NCBI GenBank assembly: GCA_017509255.1
Contig: JAFWQA010000001.1
Coordinates: 235,785-299,784 of the forward strand
Direction: 5' to 3'
DNA from: Clostridia bacterium
GTDB lineage: Bacteria > Bacillota > Clostridia > Christensenellales > Aristaeellaceae
Length of the DNA: 64,000 nt
Shown here piece by piece: positions 1 through 7,873 of the stretch. Each line of letters begins with the position of its first letter. The stretch's first letter is position 1. A program made the translations under genes and the position numbers. The notes beneath the pieces are model-generated. The model made no database searches. It was given only the letters and a program-made list of their open reading frames with translations, and had not been told where the DNA came from.

Positions 1-383
1 CAGTCATCCGCCCGGATCTCGTGAAGCCTTCTCAGCTGCACCGCGGCAGTATCGCACAGTTTTTCGGGTTCAGTCAGATACATCGGGTGTGTGCAGTCCT
101 CGCCGGGGATGCGGTGTGTCAGGAGATAATCGTATTCACCGGCGCTGACATAGGACAGGACTTCCGCAGACAGGCCCAGGGAATGATAATAGGCGGTCAT
201 CTCCGCTTCCGTTTTCAGCTTTCCCGCAGCATATCTTTTCAGAAACAGGCCGCCGTTCCGGTCAATATAAAAGACCCGCGCATCTTCAGAGCAGCTGCTG
301 TCGAACACGGCGGCGTCCTGAAGGAACGGCCGGAGCTCTTCGGGAAACTGCGCGGGATCCAATGCGATTCTGGTTCGGTTCAT
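1..383 (-). CDS. APH(3')-like aminoglycoside phosphotransferase, 3' end outside window
   Basis: The first 127 residues of a kinase-like protein are readable on the minus strand from an ATG at 383; the rest lies before base 1. The segments VFYIDRNGGLFLKRYA, GLSAEVLSYVSAGEYDYLLT and IPGEDCTHPMYL match the N-lobe of the APH(3') family, which transfers phosphate from ATP to aminoglycosides. The ATP-binding N-lobe is present, while the catalytic HGD loop would lie outside the window. It is one of several resistance-like genes in this tract. A native kinase of unknown substrate in the same fold is possible. Confidence 0.8.
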   Translation of the reverse strand, partial: MNRTRIALDPAQFPEELRPFLQDAAVFDSSCSEDARVFYIDRNGGLFLKRYAAGKLKTEAEMTAYYHSLGLSAEVLSYVSAGEYDYLLTHRIPGEDCTHPMYLTEPEKLCDTAAVQLRRLHEIRADD

Positions 384-472
384 ATCTTTCCCTTTCTGTA
401 TAGCAGTGACGGCGGAAATATCCTCTGACCGGGTGTTTTACGGATCGTTTACCTCCCGAATGCCGGAATTCT

Positions 473-1189
473 TTACAGCAAAACGGTATCGCCGTCGGAG
501 GAGATCTGCGTCATCAGGCCGTCCCGGATGATGTATGCTTCGCCCCTCAGCTCTTCCTTTCCCGGCCCGATGAACAGGTAGCTCCCGTCCGGAATGGCAT
601 AAAAGGTCCGGCTCACGCTGTCCGGGCAGGCGATATCGGCATATATCCGCATACCGTCCAGTACGTCATCCCTGTTTTCCTGATAATGGGGAAGCAGCAT
701 GGTCTTCGTCAGGTTTAAGCCGGTCAAAAACCGCCGGTAGTCCGGATCAACGGCTTCCCCCTCTTCTTCCGGCATGGAATATACGACGTCCGCGCTGTTC
801 ATGCTTCCGGCGCTGATGCCGATGACGACCCCTTCATAGCTTTTCATCAGGCCGCGCAGGCGGATCCTCCGGAAAAAACGGTTCTGTGTGGGGACGTGTC
901 CGCCTGAAAGGATCAAAAGGTTTGATTTCCGGATAAGCTCCGCCGCCTGCATTTCGTTTCTGCTGTCCAGGGTCTCCCAGCTCTCAAACAGGAATCCGGC
1001 TTTTTCAAAACAGCCTCTCATCAGGGCAGCATAAAAGTCGGTCATTTTCCATCCGTCCGGATCGGAACTGACGGTCAGCGCACGGCACGGGCGCGGGAAA
1101 TGCAGCCGCAATTCCTCCGCAAAGTGATTGGCGGTATTCAGTTCTCCGGTATTGGGATCGTCTGCCCTGCTTGTCAGAAAGCAAATCAT
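473..1189 (-). CDS. Peptidase S51 (peptidase E-like) family protein
   Basis: A 238-residue protein with the nucleophile elbow GISAGSMN at about residue 125 and SGGHVPTQ before it. Both are typical of the S51 dipeptidase E / cyanophycinase group, with a class I glutamine-amidotransferase-like fold and a serine nucleophile. No signal peptide is seen, so it should be cytosolic. GGAGG lies 7 bases before the ATG. A second S51 paralog sits at 22.3-23.0 kb. Real substrates of these accessory S51 proteins are mostly unknown; Asp-X dipeptides are the textbook substrate. It is probably co-transcribed with its minus-strand neighbours (short gaps). Confidence 0.85.
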   Translation of the reverse strand: MICFLTSRADDPNTGELNTANHFAEELRLHFPRPCRALTVSSDPDGWKMTDFYAALMRGCFEKAGFLFESWETLDSRNEMQAAELIRKSNLLILSGGHVPTQNRFFRRIRLRGLMKSYEGVVIGISAGSMNSADVVYSMPEEEGEAVDPDYRRFLTGLNLTKTMLLPHYQENRDDVLDGMRIYADIACPDSVSRTFYAIPDGSYLFIGPGKEELRGEAYIIRDGLMTQISSDGDTVLL

Positions 1190-1228
1190 GTGTCAGCCTC
1201 CGCTCATATACCCATGACAAACCCGGGT

Positions 1229-1717
1229 TCAATAATCAAAGGTGTTCCGGCCGACTTTCATTTGCGTTGTCAGCTTTTCGTCCCGGTACGGTTTTCTGAT
1301 CTCGATCATATTCAGGACTGTATAGCCCTTGGAACGAAGGAACCGGATCATCCCTTCATTGTTCGGGTGGACATAATTGAACACCGTGTCTTCGCCCATG
1401 GATCGGGAGATTTCCTCGGCCTTCTCAAACAGTTGGGCAGCGACGCCCTTTCGCCTGAATTCCGGCCGGACATAAATATGCTCGACCCAAAGGCAGGGCT
1501 TATCGATCCTGCAGACGATGTATCCCGCCAATTCACCGCCCTCTTCAGCGGCAAAGACCGGATAACCCGATGACAGAAATTCCAGTATTTCTTCGCGCCC
1601 GGCATCCACATCCGGCTCCGAAACAATGCCGTTCAATGAACGAAGAAAAACACGGAACGCGGCAACCAGCGGCGCGACCCGGCCAGCCGCTGTTTCATCA
1701 ATTGTGATAATACTCAT
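1229..1717 (-). CDS. GNAT family N-acetyltransferase
   Basis: A 162-residue single-domain GNAT. The acetyl-CoA pyrophosphate loop reads RRKGVAAQLFEKAEE at about residues 90-104, preceded by the strand LWVEHIYVRPEF, and the C-terminal strand holds the NEGMIRFLRSKGY motif. GGAGG lies 6 bases upstream of the ATG. The acceptor substrate is not predictable. It is one of about ten GNAT genes in the first 48 kb, all on the minus strand. Confidence 0.9.
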   Translation of the reverse strand: MSIITIDETAAGRVAPLVAAFRVFLRSLNGIVSEPDVDAGREEILEFLSSGYPVFAAEEGGELAGYIVCRIDKPCLWVEHIYVRPEFRRKGVAAQLFEKAEEISRSMGEDTVFNYVHPNNEGMIRFLRSKGYTVLNMIEIRKPYRDEKLTTQMKVGRNTFDY

Positions 1718-1745
1718 TTTTCCCTCCGGATCCGTACAGGGCGGA

Positions 1746-2165
1746 TCATTCCAGGCTGAAGCTTTCCGTTTTCAGATCCTGATAGTATCTTCCGCGGGAA
1801 GCCGTGAAACGCAGAACACAATAATCCGGGTCCGTGACGCCTTTTTTGTAAAACAGCGTATCTCCTTTTTTCCAGATCATTCCTTTGGTTTCCTGATCTG
1901 TCAGCACTTCCATTTTCCCTGTCAGCATGACCCCGGTATACCTGAATAAGCCTTTACGGAAAAAGTAGATGCAGGCATTGGGATTGTTCCGGTACTGTCT
2001 GACCCTCATGGATGAAGTATTGGTGGAAAAGTAGAAGGTCTTCAGCCCGATCCGCTTTCTCGGTTTCAGCATAGCTTTGATATTGGGATAGTTTTCCTCA
2101 TCGATCGAGCAGATCAGGCTGACTTTCTGTCTGCCGATAAACCTTTCAATTCTGTTCAGATCCAT
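1746..2165 (-). CDS. Pyridoxamine 5'-phosphate oxidase-like flavin-binding protein
   Basis: A 139-residue split-barrel protein. The N-terminal strand pair (SLICSIDEENYPNIKAML) and the segment TFYFSTNTSSMRVRQYRNNP are typical of small PNPOx-like proteins that bind FMN or F420-type cofactors. The ATG at 2165 has GGGAGG seven bases before it, whereas the GTG two codons upstream is too close, so I chose the ATG. General stress protein 26-like or antibiotic-inactivating relatives exist; the substrate is unknown. Confidence 0.85.
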   Translation of the reverse strand: MDLNRIERFIGRQKVSLICSIDEENYPNIKAMLKPRKRIGLKTFYFSTNTSSMRVRQYRNNPNACIYFFRKGLFRYTGVMLTGKMEVLTDQETKGMIWKKGDTLFYKKGVTDPDYCVLRFTASRGRYYQDLKTESFSLE

Positions 2166-2213
2166 CCGCACGCCTCCCCGGGTCCCGGGCTTTTTCCCGG
2201 CCTGTAATAAATG

Positions 2214-2615
2214 TCACATCCGCACTTTTTCAAACACGGTCCGGATATCTTCCTTCGCCCCGTCAAAGTGAGGCCATCCGTCGATCCCGTCTTTGCTTTT
2301 TCTCGGAATGATATGGATGTGGAAGTGGGGCACCGACTGGCCGGCGCATTCTTCGCTGGCATTGAGCAGATTGACGCCTTCATACCCGCAGTTTTCCGTC
2401 AGATGCAGGGAAACCTTTTTCACTGTCGCGGCAACGGCGGACAGCGCGTCCGGTTCGCAGTCCAGGATGTTTTTATAATGCGCTTTCGGGATCACCAGAA
2501 TATGGCCGTCCACATCCTTCGCGATATCCATGAACGCAAGTGTCATTTCGTCCTCAAAGACTTTCAGGCACGGTATTTCGCCGGAGCCGATTTTGCAAAA
2601 AATACAGTCTTTCAT
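2214..2615 (-). CDS. HIT family protein (HINT-type nucleotide hydrolase)
   Basis: A 133-residue histidine-triad protein beginning with the zinc-type DCIFCKI motif. The triad HFHIHIIPR lies near residue 95, and HILVIPKAHYKNI is the standard mid-region. HIT proteins of this branch hydrolyse purine phosphoramidates such as AMP-lysine or AMP-NH2. The start was set at 2615 because GGAGG is seven bases from that ATG and only one base from the ATG two codons earlier. A second, divergent HIT protein lies at 12.0-12.5 kb. Confidence 0.92.
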   Translation of the reverse strand: MKDCIFCKIGSGEIPCLKVFEDEMTLAFMDIAKDVDGHILVIPKAHYKNILDCEPDALSAVAATVKKVSLHLTENCGYEGVNLLNASEECAGQSVPHFHIHIIPRKSKDGIDGWPHFDGAKEDIRTVFEKVRM

Positions 2616-2651
2616 TCTCATTCCTCCATAAATATTGATCTGCCTGCCGCC

Positions 2652-3260
2652 TTATTCTGTTAATTCCGTCGCTCTCACCGCACCCAGGCAATGGATCCTC
2701 ACGACGCGGTTGCTGTCGGTTTCGGATATCGTTCTCAGCTGCCCGAGAAAAGGCCGGACGAACTCCGGCCTGCGTTTTCCGAGGACGCGGAAAATCTCCG
2801 GTGCTTCCATCCGGACCCTGTCATCCGCGTCGTGAAGAAGCTTTTCAAACACCGGCATATATTCCTCATAGATCTCCGGCGTGTTCGACGCGATATTTTC
2901 GGATGCCCAGATAAAGCTCAGCCGGACCTGGGATGCCTCATCCGCGGCAAAACGGAACATGCTTTTCCAGAACGGCCGGACCGGCTGAAAGCTGCCCCTT
3001 CCGATCCTTCCGAGAGCGTTCACCGCGCGCTCCCGCAGAAGCGGCTCCGGACGGTCACAGAAGGAAGCAATAACCGGAACAACATCTTTTACTTCCTCAG
3101 GACAGAGCAGGCCTGCCTCTCCGAGCAGCCAGAGCGCCTTTGCCTGTATTTTTACGGATTCATGGGCAAGCAGGGCAGACAGGTAAGGAATATTCTCCTT
3201 CCACCTGTACTTGTCCTTTGTCAGTACGCCAAGCTCTTTATATATTTCAGACTCGTTCAT
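2652..3260 (-). CDS. HEAT-repeat protein
   Basis: A 202-residue helical repeat protein. About five HEAT-like units recur, with conserved spacing of segments such as SVKIQAKALWLLGEAG, PLLRERAVNALGRIG and RVRMEAPEIFRVLG. There is no catalytic motif, signal peptide or membrane segment. Such proteins are scaffolds or DNA/protein-binding superhelices, and some are AlkD-like DNA glycosylases, but I see no feature that supports glycosylase activity. GGAG lies seven bases before the ATG. It sits between a HIT and a VOC gene in an apparent minus-strand operon. Confidence 0.8.
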   Translation of the reverse strand: MNESEIYKELGVLTKDKYRWKENIPYLSALLAHESVKIQAKALWLLGEAGLLCPEEVKDVVPVIASFCDRPEPLLRERAVNALGRIGRGSFQPVRPFWKSMFRFAADEASQVRLSFIWASENIASNTPEIYEEYMPVFEKLLHDADDRVRMEAPEIFRVLGKRRPEFVRPFLGQLRTISETDSNRVVRIHCLGAVRATELTE

Positions 3261-3286
3261 TCATGATCTCCTATATCCGGAAGCTG

Positions 3287-3670
3287 TTACACCGTGATCT
3301 CTATCTGATTGTCCTCGACGGCAAGGATACAGCTTTCATAATATCCGTCCCCTGTCGTCCGGGGGCCGCTTATGACCTGATATCCGTCCGCCTTCAGTCT
3401 TTCCGTTACCCGGTCAACATTTTCCTTACTGCCGACACTGAAAGCGATGTGGGCATATCCTGTACGGTTCATTTCCTTTTTGGGATCGGTCATTTCAGGC
3501 TTTTTCATGATTTCCAGACGGGCTCCGTCATCAAAAGAAATAAAATAGGAGCGAAAGCCCGAGCCTTGATTGTGATAGCCGCCATCGGCTTTGCCGCTAA
3601 GATACCGGATAAAAAAATCCCGTGCCGCTTCCAGATCATTTACATACATTGCAATGTGTTCTATTCTCAT
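3287..3670 (-). CDS. VOC (glyoxalase/bleomycin resistance) family protein
   Basis: A 127-residue protein with two beta-alpha-beta-beta-beta modules. The first begins [20 protein letters not shown] and the second [19 protein letters not shown], and it ends [10 protein letters not shown], so the metal ligands H5, H-mid and the C-terminal E are in place. An in-frame extension to 3739 exists, but AGAGG stands seven bases before the ATG at 3670 and homology starts there. Function may be glyoxalase, fosfomycin or bleomycin binding, or other metal chemistry; it is undetermined. Confidence 0.9.
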   Translation of the reverse strand: MRIEHIAMYVNDLEAARDFFIRYLSGKADGGYHNQGSGFRSYFISFDDGARLEIMKKPEMTDPKKEMNRTGYAHIAFSVGSKENVDRVTERLKADGYQVISGPRTTGDGYYESCILAVEDNQIEITV

Positions 3671-3886
3671 TCGATACCTCTGTAAAAACAGATTTGCCGG
3701 ACCAAAGCCCTGCCGCAATGATACCACAGCTGCCGCCAAATGGCCATCTTTTCCGATCGTGGGACGGAAAGCATTTGCATGTTCATGGTTATTGTAGTAA
3801 TCTAGCGGTGACGGATCATTGAAAAAAGCAGATCAGGCAGAAAAGGGGAGCGGGTCCCCGGCATAATATTGTCAGGAGGCAGCGCT

Positions 3887-4309
3887 ATGGTACAGGGAAT
3901 CGGGCATGTGGCATTCAATGTGAAGGACATGGAAAAAACGATTGCATTCTATGAAAAAACCCTGGGCTTTCAGAAGGCGTTTGACATTCAGCGTCCGGAG
4001 AACGGAGAACCGTGGATCGTATACATGTATGGCGGCGGAGGACAGTTTATTGAGCTGTTTTACGGCGCCACAAAAGCCAATCCGTATAAGGATGAGAATA
4101 TCGGGTTCTTCCATTCCTGCCTGGCTGTGGACGATATACAGGAGGTATGGAAAAGGATCGTGGAGACCGGGGCACCCCAGGACGATGCGCCCAAGCAGGG
4201 CGCGGATCATAACTGGCAGTGCTGGACTCATGATCCGGACGGCAATAAGATCGAGCTGATGCAGATCAGCGAGGACAGTCCCCAGATGAAATTCATCAGG
4301 AGCCTGTAA
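3887..4309 (+). CDS. VOC family protein (lactoylglutathione lyase-like)
   Basis: A 140-residue VOC protein and a rare rightward gene in this tract. It begins VQGIGHVAFNVKDMEKTIAFYEK and ends with the DPDGNKIELMQ signature; the ligands H8, E-mid (FIELFYG), H-mid (GFFHSCLAV) and the last E are visible. AGGAGG is eight bases upstream of the ATG at 3887; an upstream TTG at 3869 was not used. It is followed by its own terminator and so is monocistronic. It is transcribed divergently from the VOC gene at 3287-3670. Confidence 0.92.
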   Translation: MVQGIGHVAFNVKDMEKTIAFYEKTLGFQKAFDIQRPENGEPWIVYMYGGGGQFIELFYGATKANPYKDENIGFFHSCLAVDDIQEVWKRIVETGAPQDDAPKQGADHNWQCWTHDPDGNKIELMQISEDSPQMKFIRSL

Positions 4310-4336
4310 AGCTTCCCCCAAAAGCCAAAGAATGAA

Positions 4337-4364
4337 GCCCGGCTTCCGAAAACGGAGGCCGGGC
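4337..4364 (+). terminator. Rho-independent terminator after the rightward VOC gene
   Basis: A 12-bp stem (GCCCGGCTTCCG with CGGAGGCCGGGC, one G-T pair) closes an AAAA loop 27 bases after the VOC stop. Only a short T-run follows, so strength is moderate. Confidence 0.6.
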
Positions 4365-4424
4365 ATTTCGGCCTGTACCGCGGAAGAAACCGCGCAGCTT
4401 GCTTATTCCCCGGAGAACCGGAAA

Positions 4425-5225
4425 TCATCGCTTTATTTCATTGATCAGAAAGATTCTGAGCGATTCCAGCTCTTCTTTCGGAAAGCTGAAATCACCGCCT
4501 CCAAACCAGGCTTTCATGGCTGCCTCGGGCAAATACTTCAGCTCGGAAGGAACATAGCCAATCATCCAGAGACCCGCTTCATATTTGGAGAGGATCCTCC
4601 TTTCCACCTTAAAGGAAAGGATCCTTCCCAAAATAAGGACATTGCTGGCCAGATATCTTTCATTGTAGTTTTCAAACCTGTAATCGTCGATCCCGGAGCT
4701 GATCGCGTTCCAGAAATCCTCATCCGAAATATCGGAAAAGACTTCATCAATTGCCTGACCGAATAAAATGATCCCGCGCTCTTTGATAAGCCGGATATAG
4801 CTTGTTACGTCCGCGTCCGGGAATTCATGATCCACCACATAAACCTCTTCATTCGGATCGATGAATCTTTTCCGATATTTTTCCGTCCAGAAATCGCTGT
4901 AATGGAATACACAATTTCCGTGATCAACCCAGTTCCGCGCGTCTTCCAGTCTGATCGCGGACATTTCCAGCGGTCTCGGTTTTCCGTCGATCGCAATGAT
5001 CTCCCGGGCGATATCCAGCTTTTTGCCTGCCGCAATGGAATCTCTGACAACCACCAAAAGATCAATATCGCCGCTGTCGGGACAAAACGCATGTAAGGAA
5101 ACGGAACCGTGCAGATAGACTCCGACCAGTTCATTCCCCATGTGCTTTTTCCATATTTCCACTGCTTCTGCAATCTGCCCCGTGATGTCTGCCGGCAGAT
5201 CCTTATAACCCAATAAATCTTTCAT
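4425..5225 (-). CDS. Aminoglycoside adenylyltransferase-like nucleotidyltransferase
   Basis: A 266-residue protein of the AadA/ANT(3'')(9) type. The polymerase-beta motif GSVSLHAFCPDSGDIDLLVVV at about residues 40-60 supplies the two catalytic aspartates (GDIDLLV). The C-terminal part (PSELKYLPEAAMKAWFGGG) matches the helical adenylyltransferase C-domain. Such enzymes adenylylate streptomycin/spectinomycin, but many chromosomal relatives are uncharacterised. No strong ribosome site is visible (AGGACAACAG), so the start is less certain. Confidence 0.82.
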   Translation of the reverse strand: MKDLLGYKDLPADITGQIAEAVEIWKKHMGNELVGVYLHGSVSLHAFCPDSGDIDLLVVVRDSIAAGKKLDIAREIIAIDGKPRPLEMSAIRLEDARNWVDHGNCVFHYSDFWTEKYRKRFIDPNEEVYVVDHEFPDADVTSYIRLIKERGIILFGQAIDEVFSDISDEDFWNAISSGIDDYRFENYNERYLASNVLILGRILSFKVERRILSKYEAGLWMIGYVPSELKYLPEAAMKAWFGGGDFSFPKEELESLRIFLINEIKR

Positions 5226-5348
5226 GATTTTATCTGTTGTCCTTTGGGATTCAGATCAGCCCCGGGGGTTTCTCCGGATATTCCGGCTCTGAATCATCGT
5301 CAAATCTCATTTACCTGCCGGTTTTAGCACCGCGGCAGGATGGCCTGA

Positions 5349-6317
5349 TCAGATCTTTCCCGCCGCCTCGGCAACCCAGCGGATCCTCTCATCCTGAAGC
5401 GAGTTGTGCAGGCTGCAGTCCGCGCCGATGATATAGCCTTTCCTGCCGCCTTCCCTGATCAGATCGGCAACCGCTTTTTCGATTTCGTCCCGCGAGGCGG
5501 TGTAAAGGAAGGTGCCGGGCCGGTTGTCAAAGCCGCCCCATACAGTGCATCCGAACTGTTTCTTTGCCTCCCGGATGTCCATGATGTCCATATACCGCGA
5601 CCAGCTTACCGCGGCCGCATGATAATCCTTCCATACGGAGAGCCGGTTCGGCTCTTCTTCCCAGGCGCAGAAATGAATGACGTTCCTGTCGCTCATAGCG
5701 TTTGCATAATCCAGTACTTCCCGGTCGCTGGGCATCACCCAGTCCCGGTATTCCGCTTCCGTGAAACGGCTTACCTCACCGTTCTGGACACTGTAGAAGA
5801 TCCCGTCCGCACCGGCATCCTGCAGAATGCCTTTCACAAGCAGCTTCTGATCCTCGGCGATCACGCGGCACGCGTATTTGACCGCTTCGGGATCCTCACG
5901 GATAAACCGCATCATCTTCGGATATCCGACGCGCAGGCGCAGGCAGGACAGGGGAACAAAAACAAGGTAGATCGCCACGCACTCTCCGTTCAGTTTCCGG
6001 ATGACCTTCGCCGTGCGTTCCACCTGTTCCCTGACGTAAGGATGTGCCGCACCGAGAGGCTCCAGCTTCATCAGGTCCTGCACATTTTCAATGCTCTCCA
6101 GCTGCGGAGACGGCCATCCGAAGTATCCGTCCGCGGACAGCTTCATAAAATCAACGCCGGTACTGTGGAACGCCGCAGCCTGACAGTCGGCAAACCGGTC
6201 AAAATCCTGCCAGTATTCTGCCGGAACATGTTTCCACATACAGACCGGGACGTGATCTGTTTCCTGTCCCGCAAACGCGGCCAGGACCCGTTCTCTCTTT
6301 GTCATCATGCTGCTCAT
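5349..6317 (-). CDS. Uroporphyrinogen decarboxylase (URO-D) family protein
   Basis: A 322-residue TIM-barrel protein of the URO-D superfamily. It begins with the TKRERVLAAFAGQETDHVPV signature, has an HFCAWEE segment and ends with the GYIIGADCSLHN region. Accessory copies outside heme operons usually resemble cobalamin/CoM-type methyltransferases (MtaA, CmuA), and no other heme genes are here. I therefore infer a methyltransferase-like or unknown role rather than heme synthesis. GGAG lies eight bases before the ATG. Confidence 0.85.
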   Translation of the reverse strand: MSSMMTKRERVLAAFAGQETDHVPVCMWKHVPAEYWQDFDRFADCQAAAFHSTGVDFMKLSADGYFGWPSPQLESIENVQDLMKLEPLGAAHPYVREQVERTAKVIRKLNGECVAIYLVFVPLSCLRLRVGYPKMMRFIREDPEAVKYACRVIAEDQKLLVKGILQDAGADGIFYSVQNGEVSRFTEAEYRDWVMPSDREVLDYANAMSDRNVIHFCAWEEEPNRLSVWKDYHAAAVSWSRYMDIMDIREAKKQFGCTVWGGFDNRPGTFLYTASRDEIEKAVADLIREGGRKGYIIGADCSLHNSLQDERIRWVAEAAGKI

Positions 6318-6366
6318 TCTGATCGCTCCTTTTCATTCGAGACCCGGCTGACCGGATGTGAAATGT

Positions 6367-6810
6367 TTACAGACCGATACGAAACAGCTGGTCTGTTGTT
6401 CCGTATACCGTGCGAAAATCACCGATCTTTTCAAAGCCGTATTTTTCATACAATCCCTGTTCCCCGCTCAGGAGGTAAACGGTCCGGAACCCGACGGATT
6501 TTGCATAGGACAGGACTTGCCGGATCATCTTCTCCGATATCCGTTTGCCCCGATAATGTTCATCCACAAAAACGAAACCGATAAACGGGGAAAAACTGTA
6601 TTCATCCGGCAGTTCATCCCTTTCCGAAAATGTACAGAAGCCGACAACGGTTCCATTCTCAACGGCAGCAACAACCCGTTCCCAGTCCCGGAAAGCATTT
6701 GCCTTCATACGTTCCGCAAGGGAAGGTCCTGCTTTCCAGGAGCAGGATTCGGCATAAGCGATCGTTTTGTTCCACAGGTCATGGTCTTTTTGAATCATCT
6801 GAATATCCAA
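6367..6810 (-). CDS. GNAT family N-acetyltransferase (TTG start)
   Basis: A 147-residue GNAT with the acetyl-CoA loop YRGKRISEKMIRQVLSYA, the conserved FIGFVFVDEHYRG strand before it and the C-terminal GLYEKYGFEKIGDF. The start chosen is a TTG at 6810 because GGGAGG stands eight bases before it; a longer in-frame ATG at 6867 has no ribosome site. Substrate unknown. Confidence 0.88.
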   Translation of the reverse strand: MDIQMIQKDHDLWNKTIAYAESCSWKAGPSLAERMKANAFRDWERVVAAVENGTVVGFCTFSERDELPDEYSFSPFIGFVFVDEHYRGKRISEKMIRQVLSYAKSVGFRTVYLLSGEQGLYEKYGFEKIGDFRTVYGTTDQLFRIGL

Positions 6811-6887
6811 TGATGGATCCTCCCGGGAAGTAATCCTCCGTGATCGAATAAAAACGTTTGAAAGCATCGTCGTTTCCGTCAGTCCGG

Positions 6888-7490
6888 TTAAATCTGAACT
6901 CCATATGGTTCATTTATCTCCTGATGAGCCTTCTTCTGATCCTGCTGCGTAAAGAACACGGCAATACTGTCTGTTCCCGCCACTGCATTCCGGTCATTGA
7001 TCGCCGGAATTTCATTGGTGTTATGGCTGTATACAAGTTTATGAATGGCATGACAGTTCATATGATGCAGGAGGGTACAGGCTGTGCCGTACGCCTTGTC
7101 CATGCTGCCGTCACCGCCGCCGACCAGGATGACCGCCCCTTTTTTCTCCTTCGGGATGGGTTCTTCTTTTCGAAAAGATGAAGCGCAGTAATAGGTCTGC
7201 AGCCTGCTCCCCAGGTCCAGAAGCCTTCCTGTCAGCTCTGAAAAATAGACCGGTGAAGCGATCAGGATATTGTCGCATTCCTGTATGTACTCATATACTT
7301 CCTGCATTTCATCCTTTACGGCGCATCCGCTGTGATCCCAACAGTATCGGCAGTCGATACAGGGGGAGATGCCGCATCTGTAGGCATCAACAAGCTTATA
7401 GTCCCCGGGCAGCTTTTTTGTTACTTCCCTGATAAGGCTGACCGTATCGCCGTTCTCCCTCGGAGAGCCGTTCAATATCAGTGTTTTCAC
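6888..7490 (-). CDS. Flavodoxin-fold NAD(P)H-dependent FMN reductase
   Basis: A 200-residue protein starting from a GTG. It begins KTLILNGSPRENGDT (FMN phosphate loop), then has a cysteine-rich insertion (CGISPCIDCRYCWDHSGC) and ILIASPVYFSELTG, the hallmark of the iron-sulfur-flavoprotein-like branch of NADPH-dependent FMN reductases. The four-cysteine patch could bind an Fe-S cluster. It probably acts as a cytosolic redox enzyme on quinones or iron. GGGGGG lies a few bases before the GTG. Confidence 0.88.
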   Translation of the reverse strand: MKTLILNGSPRENGDTVSLIREVTKKLPGDYKLVDAYRCGISPCIDCRYCWDHSGCAVKDEMQEVYEYIQECDNILIASPVYFSELTGRLLDLGSRLQTYYCASSFRKEEPIPKEKKGAVILVGGGDGSMDKAYGTACTLLHHMNCHAIHKLVYSHNTNEIPAINDRNAVAGTDSIAVFFTQQDQKKAHQEINEPYGVQI

Positions 7491-7566
7491 AGAATCCCCC
7501 CAAACATTACCTGACAGAATAATACCACAAACGCTGTCAAACGGTCATTTCTTTTGCGAATCATAA

Positions 7567-7731
7567 ATCTTTATTCCTCTGCGGGAGGTCAATCCGCATA
7601 TTCTATCCGGAGCAGACAGGATGCCTTTATCACTGACCTGTCATCACGCGACAACGGACGGATGGCATGTCCACCTGTTTCTGGATCGGCTGCAGGAAGA
7701 AATGAACCGATTTGGTGATCATCTTGGTTGA
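7567..7731 (+). pseudogene. Remnant of a chloramphenicol acetyltransferase (C-terminal part only)
   Basis: An open frame without a start codon runs 7567-7731 and ends TGA. It encodes MPLSLTCHHATTDGWHVHLF followed by LDRLQEEMNRFG. This is the CAT active-site block, including the catalytic histidine in HHATTDG. The N-terminal two thirds are missing, and an in-frame stop lies just upstream. It is a decayed resistance gene that fills most of the 7.5-7.87 kb gap. The flanking bases show nothing else recognisable. Confidence 0.72.
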
Positions 7732-7873
7732 ACCGATGAGACGGCGGGAAAGTGTTTTTTGATCCGGCAGGCTTCCGAACAAATCAGCCAGGTTGAATTT
7801 TCTTGCTTTTCAGTTTATAGTCTGACTGGAGCTTCATCCTCTTACAGCGCATCAACAGAAACGGAGTATGCTC

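Noticed and set aside
5406-6584. 392-codon plus-strand frame
   Set aside because: Antisense to the URO-D family gene and the following GNAT; no family features.
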